Shown: positions 45,993 to 54,888 of the stretch, piece by piece
Layout of the letters: each line of letters opens with the position of its first letter
How positions within the stretch are numbered: position 1 is the first letter of the stretch
DNA from: Planctomycetaceae bacterium
GTDB lineage: Bacteria > Planctomycetota > Phycisphaerae > Phycisphaerales > SM1A02
Assembly: GCA_947490615.1 (NCBI GenBank)
Contig: CANLHK010000001.1
Location: 310,001-374,000, forward strand
Length of the DNA: 64,000 nucleotides
Reading direction: 5' to 3'
The notes under the pieces: generated by a model
The model's input: only the letters and a program-made list of their open reading frames with translations
Databases searched by the model: none
What the model was told of the DNA's origin: nothing
Made by a program: the position numbers and the translations under genes

Positions 45993-48653
45993 ATGCTGAA
46001 TCTACTCTTGGCCGCGTGCCTTGCGCTTCCACTGATCTCTGCCGCACGGATCCCACTCGATCCACCCAAGACGCCCGCGACGACGGCGCCGACCTTCAAG
46101 GTCTTCATCCTCGCTGGGCAGTCGAACATGGAAGGACAAGCGGTCGTCGACCTCGATGGCGCTGATTACAACCAAGGCCAAGGCACGCTTCAAGCGGTCG
46201 CGAACGATCCAGACACCGCGGCACTCGTGGCGCACCTTCGAAACTCCGACAAATCATGGAAGACGCGTGACGATGTGTTCGTGCGCTACACGCCCGAGGG
46301 TCAGCCTGCCAAGAGTGGCCCGCTTACTTTCGGATTCACCCCCTACCTCGACGCGCACCACTTTGGACCAGAGCTCCAATTCGGTCACATCATCGGTGAT
46401 GCGATCAATGAGCCCGTCCTTCTTGTGAAGACCGCGTGGGGCGGCAAGAGTCTCTACAAGGATTTTCGTCCGCCGTCGTCAGGTGGCGAAGTCGGCCCCT
46501 ACTACCGCCGCATGATCGCCGATGTGCGCGCAGCGATTGCGCGCGCGAGCGACGAGTTCCCTGCACTCAAGGGTCGTGCGCCACAACTTGCTGGATTCGT
46601 CTGGTACCACGGTTGGAACGATGGGTGCGAGCCGCAGACGGCGGTGCCTGAGTACGAGGACAACCTCGTCCATCTCATCACGGATGTGCGGCGCGAGTTC
46701 GGCGTGGCGGATCTTCCCGTTGTCATCGGTGAACTCACGGGACCGTGGGTCGAGGCGCCTGGTGAGTGGAACACTCTGCGCCGCGCACAGGCTGCTGCGG
46801 CCGTTCGCAAAGAACTGCGTGCGGAGGACGGATCTTCCCGCGTGAGTTTTGTGCCGACCGCTGCGTTCGTGCGCGATCCAAACATGTCGCCCAATCCAGG
46901 TCATGGCCATCATGAGTTTGGCAACGCCGAAACTTACTTCCTCGTGGGCGACGCACTCGGCAAGGCGATGCGCGCGCTTGCTGTTGACGGCGCCGCTCCG
47001 TTTGTGCCAACGCTTCCGCCGAAGGAAGGCGAAGCGCCAAAGAAGGGCGAGATGTCGGGATACATGCTCGTGCCTGTGGAGCGCGCTCCCGAGGAGTTCA
47101 ACGCGGGCTTCTCGCTCTATGCCGCGGCGTGGCCGCTCGTCGAGCGCTATCCAGGATCGAACTTCCAATCGGGACTCTTCGGCACTTGGATGTTCGCGCA
47201 GTACGCGCGCGGCGCGGATGGAAAGCACGACTCAAGCGACAGGCCGGGCGACAAGCCAGGCAACATGTACTCCGACATCGAAGGCGGACTCGGTTGGTGG
47301 CGTGACACGCGCTTCGCAACGACGACACCGAAGTTCATCATGGGAGGAGTCGCGCCCGACTTCGCGGAGTGGGCCAACGGCCCCGGCGCAGGCAAAGGTC
47401 GCGACTGGAACGCGCCGATGGGAAAGTACGCCATCGCACAGTTGAGCCCGTGGATCGTCTGGCCGCCCGATGGACTCAATCTCGCGCAGGGAACTTGCGG
47501 CGAACTCTTTGGCTACGGATACATCCCGCTCCCGCTCATCGACGCGAAGCCCGCCAAGCAAGGCGATGGCATCGAAACGGGCGGGCAATGCTGGACGCTC
47601 TTCCTCAACACCACGAACTTCAAAGGTCCCGTCGCCTTCTTCACGCCGCATTTCTGGGCCAAGAACACCGTGCAACGGCCCGAGCTCGCGGGCAAACTCC
47701 TTGACACTCGTGCAAGCGATCCGAACAAGGCGTTTCAGATGGAGACGCAGTGGGTTCCTGCGTCGATTGGAGCCAAGAGCAGTGACGGAGCGACCTACGC
47801 ACGCGTGGCACCGACCTCGTTTCCTGTCGACTCGTTGGGACGCACCATCGTGCTCCATCGACTCACCTGTTACACGAGCGCTGCGCTGCAAGACGCCGTG
47901 CGCGCGTGGTTCGCTGGCGGAAGTGCGCCGAGCGGCGCATTGGATCCGTCAGCCTCTCATGTGCAACGCTTCCACGATGGAGGCGGCTCGACTTGGCGCA
48001 TCATCGCGGATGGTGCCAAGAAGGACGAGCGTCGCGACATCGACTGGCGCGCGTTTGGAACTTCGGTGGCACATGACCAAGACAAGATGTCTTTCGGTTA
48101 CTCGTGGAACAGCGCGTTGGTCAAGCCTGTGCATGACGGCGCGAAGGGCCCGCCTCGGCGCGTGCGCCTTCCCGAGTACTTCCGCCTCACGCCACGCCAA
48201 GGGAAAGACGCGACTTGGCAGGTCGTTGATGTGGGCGAGGTGCCTGCTGAAAGCAGACTCACGACGCTGCACTTCAAGACGCCAAGCGAAAGAGGCGAAG
48301 GCGCGTACACCACACCCGACGACGCCGACAGCGCGTTTCGCACACCAGGACCCGCTGCTGGTCCCTTTCAGACGACGCTCGGTGATGGCAGCACGGTGAC
48401 CTATGCGTGGTACCGCTTCGCCGATCAACCCGCGATGTTGAACGCTGGGCTCACCGATCTTGAGCGTGAAGAAGCACAACGGCGCGTCGAACTCATCCAC
48501 CGCGCTTGGGCCAAGGACCGCGAGTACCTCTCGCCGCCGACCACGGGCACGCTTGCCTCGCTTGACTCGGCACTCCTCGTGACGCCGCCAAAGGGACTCG
48601 AGGCGGGCTATGTTCCCATCGCGATTCGTCAGGAGCGCAAGCAGGTGAACTAA
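45993..48653 (+). CDS. Secreted SGNH/sialate O-acetylesterase-like protein
   Basis: 886 residues with signal peptide MLNLLLAACLALPLISA. The SASA/carbohydrate-esterase domain (~15-330) shows the nucleophile block FKVFILAGQSNMEGQA, TAWGGKSLYKDFRPP, the oxyanion FVWYHGWNDGCEP and the late HHEFGNAE with the catalytic His region. The ~550-residue C-terminal part (GGLGWWRDTRFATTTPKF, GPVAFFTPHFW) is unassigned. Probably deacetylates polysaccharides outside the cytoplasm. TACCAT (45979-45984) lies 8 nt before ATG, which decides this start. Confidence 0.85.
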   Translation: MLNLLLAACLALPLISAARIPLDPPKTPATTAPTFKVFILAGQSNMEGQAVVDLDGADYNQGQGTLQAVANDPDTAALVAHLRNSDKSWKTRDDVFVRYTPEGQPAKSGPLTFGFTPYLDAHHFGPELQFGHIIGDAINEPVLLVKTAWGGKSLYKDFRPPSSGGEVGPYYRRMIADVRAAIARASDEFPALKGRAPQLAGFVWYHGWNDGCEPQTAVPEYEDNLVHLITDVRREFGVADLPVVIGELTGPWVEAPGEWNTLRRAQAAAAVRKELRAEDGSSRVSFVPTAAFVRDPNMSPNPGHGHHEFGNAETYFLVGDALGKAMRALAVDGAAPFVPTLPPKEGEAPKKGEMSGYMLVPVERAPEEFNAGFSLYAAAWPLVERYPGSNFQSGLFGTWMFAQYARGADGKHDSSDRPGDKPGNMYSDIEGGLGWWRDTRFATTTPKFIMGGVAPDFAEWANGPGAGKGRDWNAPMGKYAIAQLSPWIVWPPDGLNLAQGTCGELFGYGYIPLPLIDAKPAKQGDGIETGGQCWTLFLNTTNFKGPVAFFTPHFWAKNTVQRPELAGKLLDTRASDPNKAFQMETQWVPASIGAKSSDGATYARVAPTSFPVDSLGRTIVLHRLTCYTSAALQDAVRAWFAGGSAPSGALDPSASHVQRFHDGGGSTWRIIADGAKKDERRDIDWRAFGTSVAHDQDKMSFGYSWNSALVKPVHDGAKGPPRRVRLPEYFRLTPRQGKDATWQVVDVGEVPAESRLTTLHFKTPSERGEGAYTTPDDADSAFRTPGPAAGPFQTTLGDGSTVTYAWYRFADQPAMLNAGLTDLEREEAQRRVELIHRAWAKDREYLSPPTTGTLASLDSALLVTPPKGLEAGYVPIAIRQERKQVN

Positions 48654-48710
48654 GCCATCGGCGCGCGGCGCAGAGCACCAAACCTGTATCGCGCGGTTAG
48701 GATTGCCGAC

Positions 48711-49886
48711 ATGGAACACTTGCCGAATCCGCGCGCGAAACTTCATCCAGAAAGTTCGACCAAGGCAGACCTGCCCGCAAACTCTTCGCGGAATCGGCGC
48801 GACAGTGGAGCGGTCGCCACCTCCACGCGTGCAAGCGAACTCGTAAGCCGCCGCTCTGCCATCGCGTCTGGTGCAGCTGCGGTACTTGGTGCTGCGGTCG
48901 CTTCCCGCGCGCAGGCCGCGAGCGAATCCTGGCAAGTCGCAGCAAACCCTCTGACTCCCCGACCTGGCGAGACGATCACAGGCCCGTTGTCGGGCCGTCC
49001 TGTGTTCATCCCCAATGTGAATGTGCCACCGATGCCGTCGTTCGCGCCAAGTGGGCCGCTCTACAACGGCGAGCCCACTTCGATCTTCGATGTGGCGAAA
49101 CTCTCGGCAGGTCATCCCGATGTGTGCAGCCACCGACGGCGTTTCAGTCTGCTCCTTCCCGCAACCAACACCGCGATGGAGAGCGAGCTCTGGAACATCC
49201 TCGTGAAGAACGAGGGCAATGGGCTCGACGGTGTTGGACTGCACACGAGCCCTGTGCTCACACCAAGTCCCGACCTGAGTTCGCCCGAGGCCATCGAGCG
49301 GTTCCGACAGCATTTCCTCGGCGGGGTCACGAACGCTTTGAACAGCGCACTGCTCGCCAAGCCGCAGTTTCTCATCATGGGCATGAGCCTCGAGCACATC
49401 ATTTCGGGCATCGAACCGATCCGCGCGACCGCGAAGACGATCGAGCAAGGGAGCGATCTTTCGTGGGCAACTTGGCACGACGCCGCCAAGGCGGCGCTCG
49501 ATCGCTACGGCGCCAAACGGATTGGCCTTCTTGCTCCGTTCGTGCGCAGTGGGATCGATTCCGCCACGAAGATGTTCACCGAGCTCGGATTCGATGTGGT
49601 TGCGAGCGTGAGTTTTGCCTGTGGCCATGCACAGCACATTGCGCACATTCCAAACGACGCCAAGGAACGAGCGATCCTTGAACTCCTCGCCACGAAGGGC
49701 AACAAGCTCGATGCGATCGTGCAGTGCGGCACCAATATGAGCATGACCCCCACGGCTGAAGCCTTGGAGCCGAAGATCGGCATTCCCATCCTGGGCATCA
49801 ATGCGACACTCTTGTGGTATGCACTTCGTGAGAGCGGCATCACAGCGCGCGCCCAGCATGCGGGTCGCCTTCTGCGAGAACATTGA
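48711..49886 (+). CDS. Tat-exported maleate isomerase / arylmalonate decarboxylase-like enzyme
   Basis: 391 residues. Asp/Glu racemase superfamily core from ~140: SLLLPATNTAMESELW, IMGMSLEHIISG, GAKRIGLLAPFVRSGID, FACGHAQHIAHIP and the C-terminal active-site cysteine in IVQCGTNMSMTP. The first half-site has Gly-Met-Ser where maleate isomerases carry their other cysteine, so it is single-Cys like arylmalonate decarboxylase. A twin-arginine signal SRRSAIASGAAAVLGAAVAS at ~46-65 follows a 45-residue polar extension, suggesting periplasmic location, unusual for the family. TAGGAT (48698-48703) ends 7 nt before ATG. Substrate is unknown. Confidence 0.75.
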   Translation: MEHLPNPRAKLHPESSTKADLPANSSRNRRDSGAVATSTRASELVSRRSAIASGAAAVLGAAVASRAQAASESWQVAANPLTPRPGETITGPLSGRPVFIPNVNVPPMPSFAPSGPLYNGEPTSIFDVAKLSAGHPDVCSHRRRFSLLLPATNTAMESELWNILVKNEGNGLDGVGLHTSPVLTPSPDLSSPEAIERFRQHFLGGVTNALNSALLAKPQFLIMGMSLEHIISGIEPIRATAKTIEQGSDLSWATWHDAAKAALDRYGAKRIGLLAPFVRSGIDSATKMFTELGFDVVASVSFACGHAQHIAHIPNDAKERAILELLATKGNKLDAIVQCGTNMSMTPTAEALEPKIGIPILGINATLLWYALRESGITARAQHAGRLLREH

Positions 49887-49959
49887 AACGACACTCCGCC
49901 GACAACCATGGCCTTCGACCGTCTGCCGCGACGCCCTCGTCCCCCGCGCCGCTTGACTC

Positions 49960-51633
49960 GTGACGACCCTGCGCTTTCAACTCATCGATCTCCACGCGCG
50001 GCGCATCTATCCCGCGCAAGTGATCGTTGAAGGCGAGCGCATTCTCCAGATCGAACCACTCGCGCCCGACGCGCCCGTGACGGCGGGCTTCCTCATGCCC
50101 GGGTTCATCGACGCGCATGTGCATGTTGAGAGCAGCATGTTGCCGCCGCGCGAGTTTGCGCGCATCGCGGTGCGCCATGGAACAGTCGCGACCGTGAGCG
50201 ATCCGCATGAGATCGCCAATGTGCTCGGCGAGGTGGGAGTTCAGTACATGCTCGACGAAGCGTCGCGCGCCTGTATGCCGATCGCGTTTGGTGTGCCGAG
50301 TTGCGTGCCCGCCACCGCGTTTGAGACGGCGGGTGGCGCACTCGATGCAGCGACGGTCGCGCGCCTGCTCGCTGATCCAAGATTGGGATATCTCGCAGAG
50401 ATGATGAACTGGCCTGGAGTGCTTGGGCAGGACTGCGAGGTTCTCGCCAAGATCGCCGCCGCGAAGCGCGCAGGAAAACCCGTTGACGGTCACGCACCAG
50501 GACTGCGCGGGCAGGAAGCCGCCTCGTACATCGCCGCGGGAATCTCCACCGACCACGAGTGCTTCACGCTCGACGAAGCGCTCGAGAAGGCCAAGCTCGG
50601 CATGCGCATTCTGCTGCGCGAAGGAAGCGCCGCGCGCAATCTCGAAGCGCTCTGGCCAGTGCTTCGGTCCCATCCGCAACTTGCGATGTTCTCGACCGAC
50701 GACGCGCATCCCAACGATCTGTTGCGCGGTCACATTGATCGGATCGTCGCGCGATGCGTCGCCTTTGGACTTGATCTCTTTGATGTTCTGCGCGCGGCGT
50801 GTGTCCATCCTGCTCAGCACTACCGTCTGCCCACTGGTCTCCTTCGTGCGGGCGATCGCGCCGATTTCATCGTGGTCAACGACCTCACCGAGTTTCGAGT
50901 GCGCGAGACTTGGATCGCGGGCAAGGTCGTCGCGCGCGATGGAGAGTCACTTGAAGCGCATGTCGCGGCACCGACGCCGAACCACTTTCGCGCTGGCCAG
51001 CATCGAGCGGAGGAGTTTGCGGTTCCCGCAGCGATGGCGCGTGGGCAGGTCACGGTGCGCGCCATCGAGGCGCGCGACGGCCAACTCATCACGGGCGAAG
51101 TGCTTGTCAACATGACGCCGACAGCGGGGATTCTCGAACCCAATCCGCAGAATGACACGCTCTTGCTGGCGGTCTGCAACAGGTATGTGAAGGCCGCCCC
51201 TGCCCTCGCGTTCATTCGCGGCATTGGACTTCGCGAGGGCGCGATGGCGACGAGCGTGGCGCACGATTCGCACCAAGTGATCGCCGTGGGTGCCAGCCGA
51301 GAAGCGATCGCGCGTGCTGTGAACGCCGTCTTTGCCGCACGCGGAGGATTGGCGATCGTGAGTGGTCGATCCAGTGCGAGTCCAAGCGACGATCGCGTCG
51401 AAGTGCTTCCGCTCCCCATCGCAGGTTTGATGAGCGACCGTCCCGCCGAAGAAGTCGCCGAGGCCTACGAGACACTCACAGCGCGCGCGCATCAACTTGG
51501 TTCCCCGCTGCGCGCGCCGTTCATGACGCTGTCGTTCATGGCGCTCTTGGTCATCCCCGCACTCAAGCTCAGCGACCGCGGTCTGTTCGACGCGCGAGCG
51601 TTTCGATTCGTGCCCAATGTGATCGAGCCGTGA
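49960..51633 (+). CDS. ade: Adenine deaminase
   Basis: Converts adenine to hypoxanthine; amidohydrolase superfamily, binuclear metal. 557 residues from GTG 49960. Metal motif GFIDAHVHVESSML, GTVATVSDPHEIANVLG, VDGHAPGLRG, STDHECFTLDEA, FSTDDAHPNDL and the C-terminal Ade-specific domain with GIGLREGAMATSVAHDSHQV and MALLVIPALKL. The cytoplasmic purine salvage enzyme starts 73 bp after the Tat enzyme; the start codon is not supported by a clear SD or TANNNT element. Confidence 0.93.
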   Translation: MTTLRFQLIDLHARRIYPAQVIVEGERILQIEPLAPDAPVTAGFLMPGFIDAHVHVESSMLPPREFARIAVRHGTVATVSDPHEIANVLGEVGVQYMLDEASRACMPIAFGVPSCVPATAFETAGGALDAATVARLLADPRLGYLAEMMNWPGVLGQDCEVLAKIAAAKRAGKPVDGHAPGLRGQEAASYIAAGISTDHECFTLDEALEKAKLGMRILLREGSAARNLEALWPVLRSHPQLAMFSTDDAHPNDLLRGHIDRIVARCVAFGLDLFDVLRAACVHPAQHYRLPTGLLRAGDRADFIVVNDLTEFRVRETWIAGKVVARDGESLEAHVAAPTPNHFRAGQHRAEEFAVPAAMARGQVTVRAIEARDGQLITGEVLVNMTPTAGILEPNPQNDTLLLAVCNRYVKAAPALAFIRGIGLREGAMATSVAHDSHQVIAVGASREAIARAVNAVFAARGGLAIVSGRSSASPSDDRVEVLPLPIAGLMSDRPAEEVAEAYETLTARAHQLGSPLRAPFMTLSFMALLVIPALKLSDRGLFDARAFRFVPNVIEP

Positions 51634-51697
51634 GGCGAGTCGGTGCGCCGACGAGTCCGCGTTCAGCCCAGATACACCGCGAAAGAGATCAACGCTG

Positions 51698-52312
51698 ATG
51701 CGCCGCCGAATCCGTAACTCGTTCATCGTCCCATGCATCATCGCGTTCGTCGTGACGATGTCCCTCGGCAGCACCGCAAGTCTGCTCGTTGCGATCTCCT
51801 CCACAGGACCTCCGGCGAGCGGCATCACCGTCGCCAACAGTTACGCGGCGCCCGGGGTGATCCTCGAGTGGCCCGCGAAGACTCCAGGCGCGGTCCAATG
51901 GCCAGCTCCCACCGAAGTTCAGTCGGCGCGGAGTTTCGGATCCCTCTCCTTTCAGGCGTACTGGCAGAGCGGACTGTCGAAAATGACCCACCGGATGACT
52001 GTGGCGCGATTCGGCTGGCCCACTCCCGTCCTTGAGCGAGTTCAAGTCTGGTGGCCGAGGGAGGACCCCGCGTACAAGAGCGACCCTGCGTACTCGAATC
52101 CCCAAACGCCCGACTCGGGCTTTCGCGTGCTGTGGTGGAGCCTCGCAACGCAGTCGGCGGGCATCGGAGTCGTCGGAGCGAGCGCGGTGGCTGCCGTGCT
52201 CTGGATCATCGCGTGGCGCAGGAGTGCCAAGGCGCGACGCGGCGAGTGCCTCGCCTGCGGTCATCTGCTGGCGGGACTCCCGCAATGTCCCGAGTGCGGC
52301 ACCGCGGTGTAG
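51698..52312 (+). CDS. Membrane protein with C-terminal zinc-ribbon-like motif
   Basis: 204 residues: N-terminal span (SFIVPCIIAFVVTMSLGSTA), a ~110-residue exported middle rich in Trp/Pro, second span (SAGIGVVGASAVAAVLWIIA), then a cytoplasmic CLACGHLLAGLPQCPECG with two CxxC pairs. This short ribbon (C-x2-CG...CPECG) is a recurrent tail or head on planctomycete proteins. No function is known for the rest. Confidence 0.7.
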   Translation: MRRRIRNSFIVPCIIAFVVTMSLGSTASLLVAISSTGPPASGITVANSYAAPGVILEWPAKTPGAVQWPAPTEVQSARSFGSLSFQAYWQSGLSKMTHRMTVARFGWPTPVLERVQVWWPREDPAYKSDPAYSNPQTPDSGFRVLWWSLATQSAGIGVVGASAVAAVLWIIAWRRSAKARRGECLACGHLLAGLPQCPECGTAV

Positions 52313-52339
52313 AGTGACGCGCAACACACGAGCCTCCCG

Positions 52340-52702
52340 TTGTCGAAGCACCGCATCTTCACCACGCCGTTTTCCAGCGTCTATCCGCTCTACATCGCAA
52401 AGGCGGAGCGCAAGGGCCGCACTAAAGCAGAGGTCGACGAGATCATCCGTTGGCTCACGGGCTACACCCAACTGGCATTCGAGAAGCAGCTCGCCAAGCA
52501 GGCGGACTTCGAGACTTTCTTTGCCAAGGCGCCTAAGCCAATCCCTCTGCGCGCTCTCGTGAAAGGCGTCGTGTGCGGAGTCCGCGTTGAAGAGGTTGAA
52601 GACCCGCTCATGCGAGAGATCCGCCTGCTCGACAAGCTCGTCGATGAGCTCGCCAAAGGGAAGGATATGGAGAAGATCCTGCGAAAGCCTGCAGAAGCGT
52701 GA
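52340..52702 (+). CDS. DUF2200 family protein
   Basis: 120 residues starting at TTG 52340. Nearly the whole chain fits DUF2200: [60 protein letters not shown] and [20 protein letters not shown]. Small, helical, cytoplasmic, function unknown. The family is patchily distributed and easily transferred between bacteria. Confidence 0.88.
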   Translation: MSKHRIFTTPFSSVYPLYIAKAERKGRTKAEVDEIIRWLTGYTQLAFEKQLAKQADFETFFAKAPKPIPLRALVKGVVCGVRVEEVEDPLMREIRLLDKLVDELAKGKDMEKILRKPAEA

Positions 52703-52725
52703 GCTGCGAGGTTAGATTTCGCCTC

Positions 52726-53409
52726 ATGAACACAAGACTCGCCTCCTCCGCTGTCGTGTTGATGCTCGCCCTCGGCGCGTGCGCGACAAATCGCTCGAGT
52801 CCGACGAGCAGCGTTTCAACAACACTCGATCCCGCGACGGCGGTGCAGGCGCTGAAGGATGGAAACGCCCGCTACCTGCGCGGCGATGTGCAAACCCACG
52901 ACTGGCTGCACGAGCGAATTCACACGACGGGAACGGAAGGTCAAATCCCATCGGTTGGAGTCCTGACCTGCGCTGATTCGCGCACTCCGCCCGAGCTGAT
53001 CTTTGACCAAGGCATCGGCTCGCTGTTCGTAGTCCGTATCGCGGGCAACTTCCAGAACGATGTCGGCATCGGGACCTTTGAGTACGGCGTGGCAGCGCTG
53101 AGCGTCCACACCATCGTCGTGCTCGGACACACCAAGTGCGGCGCTGTGACAGCGACGGTCGCGGGGAAAGAGCTCCCCGGCAAGATGAATTCCTTCGTCA
53201 ACGCAATCAAGCCCGCACTCGCCTCTGCTCCAAAGGGTGCCGACGGCAAGATCAGCACCACCGACGCCGAGATCGCCAATGTCCGTTGGCAAGCGAAGGA
53301 GCTCGTTCAACGCAGCGAGATCCTCAGCGCCGCGGTCAAGGATGGGAAGCTGCGCGTGGTCGGCGCGATGTACGACGTCGAGACGGGCGTGGTCCGATTC
53401 CTCGATTGA
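52726..53409 (+). CDS. Beta-class carbonic anhydrase with lipoprotein signal
   Basis: 227 residues. The N-terminus SAVVLMLALGACATN has a lipobox (ALGAC), predicting a lipid-anchored periplasmic protein. The beta-CA zinc site is complete: VLTCADSRTPPELIFDQG (Cys and the Asp-Arg dyad) and VVLGHTKCGAV (His and Cys), with FVVRIAGN between. It interconverts CO2 and bicarbonate. ATG 52726 is chosen over the overlapping GTG 52699 because TAGATT (52713-52718) ends 7 nt before it and it starts the signal peptide. Confidence 0.9.
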   Translation: MNTRLASSAVVLMLALGACATNRSSPTSSVSTTLDPATAVQALKDGNARYLRGDVQTHDWLHERIHTTGTEGQIPSVGVLTCADSRTPPELIFDQGIGSLFVVRIAGNFQNDVGIGTFEYGVAALSVHTIVVLGHTKCGAVTATVAGKELPGKMNSFVNAIKPALASAPKGADGKISTTDAEIANVRWQAKELVQRSEILSAAVKDGKLRVVGAMYDVETGVVRFLD

Positions 53410-53429
53410 ACGAGTGGGATTCTGCCGTG

Positions 53430-53690
53430 ATGAAACCACGCGCGTTTCCAAGCCGCAGATTGGTTCTGGCGTTGACCGCCATCGCTGTCGCACCTTGGGC
53501 GCTCTCCTTGGCGTGTGTGTCCTATCGCCCCATCGTCACGCGACCTCCGACTCTTGGATCGGAGCTGATCTCCCTCGATGAAGCGCGCAAAGCGGGATTG
53601 CTGACCGATTCTGAGTTCGCGACGCGACGCGACCAGACCATCGCGGCGTGGAAGCACATCGGCGAGACACCGATCAAGGTGAACCGATGA
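53430..53690 (+). CDS. Small exported protein with SHOCT-like tail
   Basis: 86 residues. Basic start and hydrophobic segment (SRRLVLALTAIAVAPWALSL) ending in ACVS, a weak lipoprotein signal. After a short Pro-rich linker, LISLDEARKAGLLTDSEFAT plus RRDQTIAAW resembles the SHOCT two-helix module. Starts 20 bp after the carbonic anhydrase and overlaps the next gene by 4 bp (ATGA). Unknown role; probably forms a pair with the next lipoprotein. Confidence 0.6.
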   Translation: MKPRAFPSRRLVLALTAIAVAPWALSLACVSYRPIVTRPPTLGSELISLDEARKAGLLTDSEFATRRDQTIAAWKHIGETPIKVNR

Positions 53691-54346
53691 CCCGCCGCAC
53701 CACAACGCTCGACACCGCGACGCGCGTGCTGTGGTTGATCATCGGCACTTGCTCGAGTCTCGGGTGCATCATGATCACCACGCCGCGCGTGGAGCAATCA
53801 CTGACGACGGGCGACAAACTTTGGGCACTCGAGCAGGCACGAGGCTCGGACCAATCGCCCGTCGATGACCCGCTCCGCGCGAAGGTGCTCGCAACGCCTC
53901 CCGATCTCAGCGCCGCGATTGATCTCTGCCGATACGACGATCGCAAAGCGGTGATCGAGGATTACCCCGCGCTGACCCCGGGCCTCTACGCCTCCGTGCG
54001 GCGTGAGCGCGACGACCTTGAGCGCGCGCATCAGGCGGGGATTCTCACAGACGCCCAACTGCATGAGCTCTCGAATGAGGTCGACCGCCAAGCGCAGCGG
54101 AGCATGGTGCGACGGCGCTACGAGTCGACTCCCGTCGTCATCGCAGGATCGATTTCAGTAAGGTACCTAGGGAGCCAGTACGCGACCGAGTGGACTCCGC
54201 AAGCCGCGCGCGACTGGGCCATCCGAGTGTGGCTTCCTGAGATGCGCGACGCCATGAAGGCAGAACCGAATCTCCAACTCCATCGCCGTCCGCTTTGGCT
54301 CTACATCAGGGACTACGACTTCGTGATGACGCCCGTTGCTCCCTGA
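53687..54346 (+). CDS. Putative lipoprotein of unknown function
   Basis: 219 residues. Signal segment TRVLWLIIGTCSSLGC with lipobox SLGC. After the Cys, ITTPRVEQSLTTGDKLWALE, a helical region carrying ERAHQAGILTDAQLHELSNE (again SHOCT-like), and a C-terminal ARDWAIRVWLPEMRDAMKAE domain ending in YIRDYDFVMTPVAP. Translationally coupled to the preceding small gene, with which it shares the ITTPR/GLLTD-type elements, suggesting related envelope functions. Confidence 0.6.
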   Translation: MTRRTTTLDTATRVLWLIIGTCSSLGCIMITTPRVEQSLTTGDKLWALEQARGSDQSPVDDPLRAKVLATPPDLSAAIDLCRYDDRKAVIEDYPALTPGLYASVRRERDDLERAHQAGILTDAQLHELSNEVDRQAQRSMVRRRYESTPVVIAGSISVRYLGSQYATEWTPQAARDWAIRVWLPEMRDAMKAEPNLQLHRRPLWLYIRDYDFVMTPVAP

Positions 54347-54373
54347 TTTCACGCGCCCGCGGCAACGACGCGA

Positions 54374-54865
54374 TCAACCAGCCTTGGCCCACTTCGTCTT
54401 GACCTTGGCGCGGCGCAACACCGCACCGAGTTGACCAGTGTGATGCTGCACATGGCGCATGCTGTACAGAGGAAGTTCGGCGCGCGTCACAGGAACCCAG
54501 GAAAAACCGCAAGGCCCAGCGAGCGAGCGCGGGGTCTCAGCCTGCAGTGAAGCATGAAGCCGCTCGCGAACGAGCTTCAAGTACGCAAGCAACTCGCGCT
54601 TGGAAAACTCGCGGCTCGGATACTCATCCGTGACATCGGACTTCCCCGCAGGGTGAAAGCGCGGGTGCGTGCACCACGCTGCCTCGTCTTTCGCGGTGTA
54701 GAGATCGGTGCAGTAGAGCGTGTGATACGCGACAAGCCAGAACTCGTACTTGGCGACCTTGGCGTGCCACTGCGCGGGCGGACATTTGCGCAGGCACTCT
54801 TCAAGCATGTCGAGGGCTGCGTCAAACTGGCTGCGAACCATGTCGAGGTAGAGTGCGTCGCGCAT
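54374..54865 (-). CDS. DinB-like four-helix metalloprotein
   Basis: 163 residues. DinB-type bundle with a likely metal site from His in WLVAYHTLYCTDLY and RHVQHHTGQLGAVLRRA near the C-terminus. These proteins are often thiol-dependent transferases or have no known activity. ATG 54865 is supported by TACATT (54872-54877, minus strand) 6 nt upstream; longer frames upstream run into the amylase gene end. Confidence 0.78.
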   Translation of the reverse strand: MRDALYLDMVRSQFDAALDMLEECLRKCPPAQWHAKVAKYEFWLVAYHTLYCTDLYTAKDEAAWCTHPRFHPAGKSDVTDEYPSREFSKRELLAYLKLVRERLHASLQAETPRSLAGPCGFSWVPVTRAELPLYSMRHVQHHTGQLGAVLRRAKVKTKWAKAG

Positions 54866-54888
54866 CACCCAAATGTAGCGCGATCGCT

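Noticed and set aside
47949-49883. 644-codon minus-strand frame
   Set aside because: Antisense to the esterase and Tat enzyme; no domain and unlike protein composition.
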